Shown piece after piece: positions 35,979-40,880 of a stretch of DNA of 57,960 nt (the first letter of the stretch is position 1; every line of letters starts with the position of its first letter). The stretch is from Candidatus Kuenenia stuttgartensis (GTDB taxonomy: Bacteria; Planctomycetota; Planctomycetia; Planctomycetales; Planctomycetaceae). The position numbers and the translations under genes are program-made. The stretch is taken from the NCBI GenBank assembly GCA_945861465.1, contig CAMAVB010000010.1, forward strand, positions 1 through 57,960, read 5' to 3'. The notes beneath the pieces are model-generated. The model was not told where the DNA came from and did no database searches. It worked only from the letters and a program-made list of their open reading frames with translations.

Positions 35979-36344
35979 ATGGCCTTTCAGTCGTTTGAGG
36001 ATTTAGAAGTTTGGAAAAGGGCGTGCAATTTGGCGGTATTCACGTACGAGTCCTTGCGTGAATCGCGAGATTTTGCACTTCGAGATCAAATGCAACGGGC
36101 CTCCGTGTCAATTGCATCAAATATCGCGGAGGGCTCAGAAAGATCTGAGAAGGAGTTTCTTCGATTTCTTTCAATTGCTCGCGGATCTTCATCTGAACTG
36201 AGGACTCAAGCTTACATCGCGTTCAGGATTAACACGATTGATAAACCACAAATGAACCACATTGTCGATGAAGCCAGGCAAATCAATCGAATGTTGATTG
36301 GACTCTCTCAGTCAATTCAGAAAAGACTGAGAACTGAACACTGA
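35979..36344 (+). CDS. Four-helix-bundle protein (23S rRNA intervening-sequence protein family)
   Basis: 121 residues: FEDLEVWKRACNLAVFTYES, ALRDQMQRASVSIASNIAEG, SERSEKEFLRFLSIARGSSS and a last helix. This is the S23/IVP family (TIGR02436-type) also related to Avd of diversity-generating retroelements. In spirochaetes and Coxiella such ORFs sit in the loop of 23S rRNA intervening sequences. Here the gene is set in a BMC operon, between TTCAG arms. Its last residues (RLRTEH and the stop) are encoded by the repeat itself. No reverse transcriptase is nearby. Likely nucleic-acid-binding, pentamer-forming by analogy to Avd; role unknown. Confidence 0.9.
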   Translation: MAFQSFEDLEVWKRACNLAVFTYESLRESRDFALRDQMQRASVSIASNIAEGSERSEKEFLRFLSIARGSSSELRTQAYIAFRINTIDKPQMNHIVDEARQINRMLIGLSQSIQKRLRTEH

Positions 36345-36384
36345 AAACTGAACACTGAAAACTGAACACTGAAAACTGAAAACT
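36326..36384. repeat. TTCAG-type right-arm array, copy 5 (downstream of the four-helix ORF)
   Basis: Only the complementary type of unit is present: ACTGAGAACTGAACACTGAA and repeated CTGAACACTGAAAA. It overlaps the 3' end of the four-helix ORF and stops 5 bases before the next ATG. It can pair with the left arm at 35871-35895, putting the whole ORF in the loop of a roughly 515-base stem-loop. Confidence 0.85.
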
Positions 36385-36389
36385 CCCGT

Positions 36390-36677
36390 ATGCAAACCGC
36401 CCGAGTCATCGGCCATGCCACAGCAACACTCAAGCATTCATCGCTGAACGGATGGAAGCTCATCGTGTTACAGCCGCTGGACATAAACAACGAACCGGAT
36501 GAATTCCCTCAGATCGCCATCGACCCGCTGGGCGCTCGGCAGGGAGATCATGTTTTTTTTACAAGTGATACGAAATACATCCAGGAACTGACGGGCCGCA
36601 AGGATTCACCCATCCGGTTTTCGGTGCAGGGAATTCTGGATGAACAACCAGAGCCTGTGAAGAAACGCAGGAAATGA
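36390..36677 (+). CDS. Microcompartment vertex protein, BMC-P, copy 2
   Basis: 95 residues, EutN/CcmL fold: QTARVIGHATATLKHSSLNG, KLIVLQPLDINNEPDE, QGDHVFFTSDTKYIQ and a final SPIRFSVQGILDE. The C-terminal EPVKKRRK tail is strongly basic. No Shine-Dalgarno is present: the bases before the ATG are the end of the repeat plus CCCGT. Confidence 0.9.
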   Translation: MQTARVIGHATATLKHSSLNGWKLIVLQPLDINNEPDEFPQIAIDPLGARQGDHVFFTSDTKYIQELTGRKDSPIRFSVQGILDEQPEPVKKRRK

Positions 36678-36682
36678 CAATT

Positions 36683-36757
36683 GTAGAGTGGGACCAGCGA
36701 AGCGCAGGCCCACCGGATTCATCATGGTGGGCCGGCACTTCGCTGGTCCCACCTTAC
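36683..36757. repeat. MITE-like inverted repeat, GTAGGGTGGGAC family, full copy
   Basis: The left arm 36683-36714 and right arm 36726-36757 are reverse complements at about 28 of 32 positions, with an 11-base loop. It begins 5 bases after the BMC-P stop. The same family occurs at 7105-7182 and as a half copy at 31963-31994. An in-frame ORF start at 36674 would read through it, which argues for the downstream start of the next gene. Confidence 0.85.
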
Positions 36758-36769
36758 ACGAAACACTCT

Positions 36770-37456
36770 ATGACCATCAGCGCAGAATTCATCGATCAGA
36801 TCGTTCACAACGTCATGCGGGAAATGCAAACCCGCACGACGTCGAACGCTCCGGCTGCGCTGCTGGAACCAGTCACCAATAAAGCGGCAGCTGACAGAAC
36901 AATCAGCATCAGCAGTCGAGTCCTCAGTGAAAAGGTTCTGATAACGGCAAACGCTGCAGGACGAGCAATTTCACTACAGCCGGGAACGGTGATTACTCCT
37001 TCCGGACGCGATTACATTCGAAAAAACGACGTACGGCTGACGAGTGATGTCAGCGGTACAGGTTCTGCAACGCGGAGTGGAGTGTTTATTGCCATCGGAA
37101 CCCACGCGACCACATCCGCTGCCTCAGCGGCTGGATGGAAGGCACTGACTGCGACTACAGAGTTCGATGGGGCAAATCTTGCGTCACAACATGCTGCCAC
37201 GGGAATGGTCGCCTGCTGTGGCGGTGAACCCTCGGTTGTGGCATGTATTTTAAATCGAAATCCTGCCATTCGAGCAGCCGTGATCACTCGCGCTACGAAT
37301 CTGGTAACGCTTGCCACCATGATGAGTCCGCAGGTTGTCTGCCTGGATTCTTCCGGTTGGTCATTCGGTGACATCCTGCGTCTGCTGCGATCGCTCGCGG
37401 CACCGCCTCTGACACCGGCTCACTGGAAAGAGATTTCCGCAGGAAGCACACGATGA
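36770..37456 (+). CDS. RpiB-like protein with encapsulation peptide, microcompartment cargo candidate
   Basis: 228 residues. The first residues MTISAEFIDQIVHNVMREMQ form an amphipathic helix like the PduL and aldehyde dehydrogenase encapsulation peptides, followed by a linker. Next comes a segment GTVITPSGRDYIRKNDVRLT resembling the short module of BMC cobalamin adenosyltransferases and related proteins. The rest (GMVACCGGEPSVVACILNRN, AIRAAVITRATNLVTLATMM, then QVVCLD) looks like the RpiB/LacA sugar-phosphate isomerase fold. It may isomerise a sugar phosphate or bind a ligand in the lumen; catalysis is unproven. ATG 36770 follows an inverted repeat. The stop overlaps the next BMC-P start (ATGA). 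Confidence 0.75.
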   Translation: MTISAEFIDQIVHNVMREMQTRTTSNAPAALLEPVTNKAAADRTISISSRVLSEKVLITANAAGRAISLQPGTVITPSGRDYIRKNDVRLTSDVSGTGSATRSGVFIAIGTHATTSAASAAGWKALTATTEFDGANLASQHAATGMVACCGGEPSVVACILNRNPAIRAAVITRATNLVTLATMMSPQVVCLDSSGWSFGDILRLLRSLAAPPLTPAHWKEISAGSTR

Positions 37457-37734
37457 GAATCATGGAATGTATCGGATCGGTCACATTGTCTCACTGGAAT
37501 CCATCACTCACCGGCGCGAGCTGGAAGCTGGCGGTTCCTTTGATGCACGCCGGTTTGAATGGAGATGAATCAGGCCGGACGGAACCGGTTATTGTTTACG
37601 ATGATATGGGAGCGGGAATCGGCAGTCTGATGGCGGTGACAGAAAGTGCCGACGCATCAACTCCGTTCTATCCGAACTCAAAACCGATCGATGCCTACAA
37701 CGCCGCGATTCTGGATACGGTAAGTGTTGAATAG
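37453..37734 (+). CDS. Microcompartment vertex protein, BMC-P, copy 3
   Basis: 93 residues, EutN/CcmL fold: MRIMECIGSVTLSHWNPSLT, KLAVPLMHAGLNG, VIVYDDMGAGIGSLMAVTES and a C-terminal NAAILDTVSV strand. Its start overlaps the stop of the RpiB-like gene by 4 bases. Three BMC-P and two BMC-H with no BMC-T is the composition known for the Planctomycetes/Verrucomicrobia type of compartment. Confidence 0.9.
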   Translation: MRIMECIGSVTLSHWNPSLTGASWKLAVPLMHAGLNGDESGRTEPVIVYDDMGAGIGSLMAVTESADASTPFYPNSKPIDAYNAAILDTVSVE

Positions 37735-37743
37735 GGAAAGCGG

Positions 37744-37825
37744 GTGTTCAGTGTTCAGTTTTCAGTGTTCAGAAAGCACAGGAACCTGCGACTTACTGAA
37801 CACTGAAAACTGAACACTGAGAACT
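37744..37825. repeat. TTCAG-type inverted repeat, copy 6
   Basis: The left arm 37744-37772 (GTGTTCAGTGTTCAGTTTTC plus AGTGTTCAG), loop with GGAACCTGCGACTT, and right arm 37795-37825 form a strong hairpin. It is followed by eight T (TTTTTTTTA), so this copy would work as an intrinsic terminator or attenuator before the aldolase gene. Confidence 0.9.
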
Positions 37826-37846
37826 TTTTTTTACGAAATAAAAACC

Positions 37847-38737
37847 ATGACAAACAAATGGAACAGCGGCATCAACGATCGAGGACTCAAAGAAGAGATC
37901 TGCGAAATCGGCCGACGAGTTTACAACAAAGGTTTCGCAGCCGCCAATGATGGCAATATCAGCATTCGAGTCGGCGAGAACGAAGTGCTGTGTACGCCAA
38001 CCATGATCTGCAAAGGCTTCATGAAACCGGAAGATATCTGTGCCGTCGATATGGAAGGCAAACAGATCGCCGGGGTTCGCAAACGGACAAGCGAGGTCCT
38101 GCTGCATCTGGCAATCATGAAACATCGCCCGGACGTTAAGGCTGTGGTTCACTGCCATCCGCCTCATGCGACGGCATTTGCAGTCGCCGGCGAACCGATT
38201 CCGCAGTGCATCCTGCCGGAAGTGGAAGTCTTCATGGGTGAAGTGCCGATCGCTCCGTACGAAACGCCCGGCGACCAGCGATTTGCGCAGACCGTGGTTC
38301 CGTTTCTGAAAGCCACAAACACGATCATCCTGAAAAATCATGGAACAGTTTCATTCGGCAAAGATCTGGTGGATGCGTACTGGAAGACGGAAATCCTGGA
38401 CGCTTACTGCCGCATTCTGCTCCTCGCGAAGCAGCTTGGTCAGCCGCAATACCTCAACGAACAGAAAAGCCGCGAACTGCTCGACCTGAAGAAGAAATGG
38501 GGCTTTGACGATCCTCGCTTCCACAACGAAGACTGTGACCTCTGCGGCAACAGCGCATTTCGTGAAGGCTACAAGGAAAACATCCCCGTTCAGCGGGCCT
38601 TCGACAAGGCTCCCGAGTATCCTGGCATCCTGCAAAAGCCCTGCGGAGAAGCGTGCGACACGAAGCCGGCAAATGTCAACGAAGATTTGGTGAAGCTAAT
38701 TACAAGTCAGGTCTTGGCGGCGCTTGGAAAAGCATAA
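37847..38737 (+). CDS. Class II aldolase (deoxysugar-phosphate aldolase) of the microcompartment
   Basis: 296 residues, AraD/FucA family. Zinc ligands are seen as His-x-His in VVHCHPPHATAF and a third His in ILKNHGTVSFG. The substrate glutamate region is LPEVEVFMG. It should split L-fuculose- or L-rhamnulose-1-phosphate into DHAP and lactaldehyde. The C-terminal extension (about 222-296) has CDLCG cysteines and ends in the amphipathic helix NEDLVKLITSQVLAALGKA, a C-terminal encapsulation peptide. ATG 37847 lies behind the T-tract. A 150-base repeat element begins immediately after its stop. Confidence 0.93.
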   Translation: MTNKWNSGINDRGLKEEICEIGRRVYNKGFAAANDGNISIRVGENEVLCTPTMICKGFMKPEDICAVDMEGKQIAGVRKRTSEVLLHLAIMKHRPDVKAVVHCHPPHATAFAVAGEPIPQCILPEVEVFMGEVPIAPYETPGDQRFAQTVVPFLKATNTIILKNHGTVSFGKDLVDAYWKTEILDAYCRILLLAKQLGQPQYLNEQKSRELLDLKKKWGFDDPRFHNEDCDLCGNSAFREGYKENIPVQRAFDKAPEYPGILQKPCGEACDTKPANVNEDLVKLITSQVLAALGKA

Positions 38738-38738
38738 A

Positions 38739-38921
38739 GCAGGTCCTTTCTGCCGGAAAGGACTTTCGCCAAAAGGCGAACCGCTACGGGGCGAATATCT
38801 GCTCCACGTCGCCGCGAGGCTCTGTATTCGACATCGGCCAGTCGCTGGTCGCGGCAAGCCGCGAAGTCCTGCCCGGCAGGCAGGACCTACTGAAAACCGC
38901 TGCCCGGCAGGCAGGACCTAC
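38739..38921. repeat. 150-bp inverted-repeat element, GTAGGTCCT family, copy 2, plus an extra end
   Basis: The full element is 38739-38890, starting 1 base after the aldolase stop: GCAGGTCCTTTCTGCCGGAA at the left and a complementary GGCAGGCAGGACCTAC at the right. The interior shares TTCGCC...GGCGAACCG with copy 1 at 34197-34346. A duplicated right end (38901-38921, TGCCCGGCAGGCAGGACCTA) follows. It fills the spacer before the DUF4058-like gene. Confidence 0.85.
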
Positions 38922-39004
38922 ATGTTCCGTCACAGGACTCAACTGCCAATCGGAAATCGGAGTGTGTACAATTCCGTCTGCTACTTTGGCTGATGGAGGT
39001 CAAG

Positions 39005-39571
39005 ATGTTAATTCACGACTGGAAAAAAAACTTTGCTGGCGCGTTTCACGACTTTCGATTGGGTTGGATTGTCGATATATCAAGGGCTTTAAATTCCACC
39101 CTCCGTGCCGATCTCTACTGCCTGATCGAAGCACCTGCGACTTATGATGAGAATGATGAAACAATCAGGTCGTTGCCAGAGTCTGCTGTGTATGCAGCAA
39201 AGGCGGATCATCTTTCGATACGAACAGTACACGGCGACACACTTGTGGCCGTGATTGAAATGACGTCACCAGGCCATGCTGAATTTACTGATCAAAAACG
39301 TCAATTGATCAACCGCATCGAAGACTGGAATCGTCAGCATGCAAAACTCGTTATCGTTGACCTTTTCGCAGCATTGGCCGGTGATAGCATTAATGGAGTC
39401 TCTAAAGATGGATGTGTCATCAAACTTGAGCCTGGTGACATCGTTGATGATCCAATAATTCAGATCGACAATAATTACTCGAAACGGGTGCCGTTGAATT
39501 TGACTTACGAAGCGACGTGGAATCGATACCCCGCAGCGTTGAAAACGCTCTTTGAATCTCAATCGGCATGA
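39005..39571 (+). CDS. DUF4058-like protein
   Basis: 188 residues: MLIHDWKKNFAGAFHDFRLG, VDISRALNSTLRADLYCLIE, HLSIRTVHGDTLVAVIEMTS and VDLFAALAGDSINGV. These match the common planctomycete/cyanobacterial DUF4058 proteins that begin with a PIHDW motif. It appears shorter than typical members (about 250), missing part of the middle. Such genes are often multicopy and scattered; the function is unknown. ATG 39005 follows GGAGGT at 5-6 bases; the in-frame ATG 38993 is upstream of that ribosome site. It interrupts the BMC gene set and is flanked by two repeat types, suggesting insertion. Confidence 0.8.
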   Translation: MLIHDWKKNFAGAFHDFRLGWIVDISRALNSTLRADLYCLIEAPATYDENDETIRSLPESAVYAAKADHLSIRTVHGDTLVAVIEMTSPGHAEFTDQKRQLINRIEDWNRQHAKLVIVDLFAALAGDSINGVSKDGCVIKLEPGDIVDDPIIQIDNNYSKRVPLNLTYEATWNRYPAALKTLFESQSA

Positions 39572-39589
39572 CGCTGCCGAATTCCCTTT

Positions 39590-39612
39590 CTGAAAACTGA
39601 AAACTGAAAACT
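39590..39612. repeat. TTCAG-type right-arm array, copy 7
   Basis: Three tandem CTGAAAA units (CTGAAAACTGAAAACTGAAA then ACT), with no left arm nearby. It ends 10 bases before the dehydrogenase start. It is possibly the remnant right arm of an element whose left part was replaced by the DUF4058 insertion. Confidence 0.75.
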
Positions 39613-39622
39613 TGAGGCTCCA

Positions 39623-40552
39623 ATGAAAGTCAGCATTATCGGTGGTGGTGGATTGGTGGGTTCCTGTGCCGGATTTGCACTGCAGGCCGGGAAGATTGTC
39701 AGCGAGATTGCACTTGTAGACGTCAATCAGGAATTGTGCGAAGGACAGGCTCTGGATCTGCTGCACGGCGCGTCACTGATGGCACCTCAGCGGATCACGG
39801 CGGGCGGGACGGAGGCCTGTAAAGACAGCGACGTGATCGTGATCACCGCTGGTCTGCGGCGCAAGCCGGACGAGAGTCGACTCGACCTGATCAACCGCAA
39901 TGTCACCTTGTTCCGGGGAATTCTGGCAGACCTCAAGAAGCATGGCTACAAGAAAGACGCGATCGTCTTTGTCGTTTCCAATCCCGTTGACGTGCTCACG
40001 TATCTGGCTGTGAAAGAACTTGGTCTGCCTGCGGCACAGGTGATCGGGCTCGGCACGGTCCTGGACACGACGCGCCTCCGGAGTCTGCTGGCGCAGCGTT
40101 TGAACGTTCCAGCGACACAGGTAAACGTGACCATCTTCGGGGAACACGGCGACAGCATGGTGCCGATCTGGTCGATGGCTCAGGTTGCCAATTTGCCGCT
40201 CGACAAATACCCTGGCGTCACCGCCAGTCTCATCGCCGAAATCGAAACAAAGACGCGGGGAAGTGGGGCCGAAGTGATCAAGAAAAAAGGCGGCGCAGGA
40301 TTCGCGGTTGGCGTTTCGATTGCCGACGTCGTCCACAGCATCGCACTCGATGATCAACGCATTCATCCCGTGAGTTCTCTGATGAACGGTGCCTACGGGA
40401 TCCGCGATGTCTGCCTTTCGATTCCAACCGTCATCGGTCGCGGCGGTGTGAAGAGTCACATCGAAGTCGAGCTGTGGTCCAAAGAAAAGACGGCTCTCGT
40501 TCAAAGCAGCAACGTGCTGAAAGAAACAATCAGCAAAGTGCTGAAGGGATAA
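39623..40552 (+). CDS. L-lactate/malate dehydrogenase family protein
   Basis: 309 residues, NAD-dependent LDH/MDH fold. The N-terminal GGGGLVGSCAGFAL is the nucleotide loop, ALVDVNQELCEGQALDLLHG the acidic end of strand 2, TIFGEHGDSMVPIWS the catalytic His. The substrate-specificity loop reads GLRRKPDESRLDL: arginine where malate enzymes have it, but the ESRLDL half is LDH-like, so specificity is uncertain. As the last gene of the locus it may recycle NADH from the aldehyde dehydrogenase by reducing an oxo-acid, or oxidise lactate. No encapsulation peptide is clear beyond the normal C-terminal helix. Confidence 0.9.
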   Translation: MKVSIIGGGGLVGSCAGFALQAGKIVSEIALVDVNQELCEGQALDLLHGASLMAPQRITAGGTEACKDSDVIVITAGLRRKPDESRLDLINRNVTLFRGILADLKKHGYKKDAIVFVVSNPVDVLTYLAVKELGLPAAQVIGLGTVLDTTRLRSLLAQRLNVPATQVNVTIFGEHGDSMVPIWSMAQVANLPLDKYPGVTASLIAEIETKTRGSGAEVIKKKGGAGFAVGVSIADVVHSIALDDQRIHPVSSLMNGAYGIRDVCLSIPTVIGRGGVKSHIEVELWSKEKTALVQSSNVLKETISKVLKG

Positions 40553-40604
40553 TTGTCGTCTTTCGCTCCGCGAAAGAAGCGCCGCTTTTGCAGGGCAACG
40601 TAGC

Positions 40605-40755
40605 CGTCACGCTCCGCCGTGACGAGCTTGGAACTGGGCCACATGAATGGAGAGCCCGCGCTGCCTGTCCTTCAGCCCATCAAGGGCAGATCGTGAAACT
40701 CTGTCTCGGTGGATGAATGTCGATTGACAAATGCTCATCACGGCGGAGCGTGATG
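40605..40755. repeat. Inverted pair of 20-bp palindromes
   Basis: CGTCACGCTCCGCCGTGACG (40605-40624) and CATCACGGCGGAGCGTGATG (40736-40755) are each palindromic and are inverted copies of one another, 110 bases apart. Flanking GCAAC/GTTGC words extend the terminal repeats. It resembles a REP-pair or MITE-like element, in the spacer between convergent genes. Confidence 0.8.
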
Positions 40756-40815
40756 GCCACTTTGGGTTGCGGGCGAAGCCTGCGCCAAGTTCGATTTGTG
40801 ATTGAATCGCAACGT

Positions 40816-40848
40816 ACCGGCGAGCTGACGCATGCCGCTCGCCGGTTT
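40816..40848. terminator. Probable intrinsic terminator
   Basis: Stem ACCGGCGAGC...GCTCGCCGGT followed by TTTT, 264 bases after the dehydrogenase stop and 33 bases before the stop of the convergent hydrolase gene. The T-tract serves plus-strand transcripts, so it probably ends the BMC operon. The same core palindrome recurs at 25419-25442, so it may also be a dispersed repeat. Confidence 0.5.
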
Positions 40849-40880
40849 TGTGGCAATGTGGCTTTCCGGTCAATGTTCAG

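Noticed and set aside
35979-36344. IVP-like ORF as part of a 23S rRNA intervening sequence or diversity-generating retroelement
   Set aside because: No rRNA sequence surrounds it, and no reverse transcriptase or template/variable repeat pair is in the window. Only the architecture is similar.
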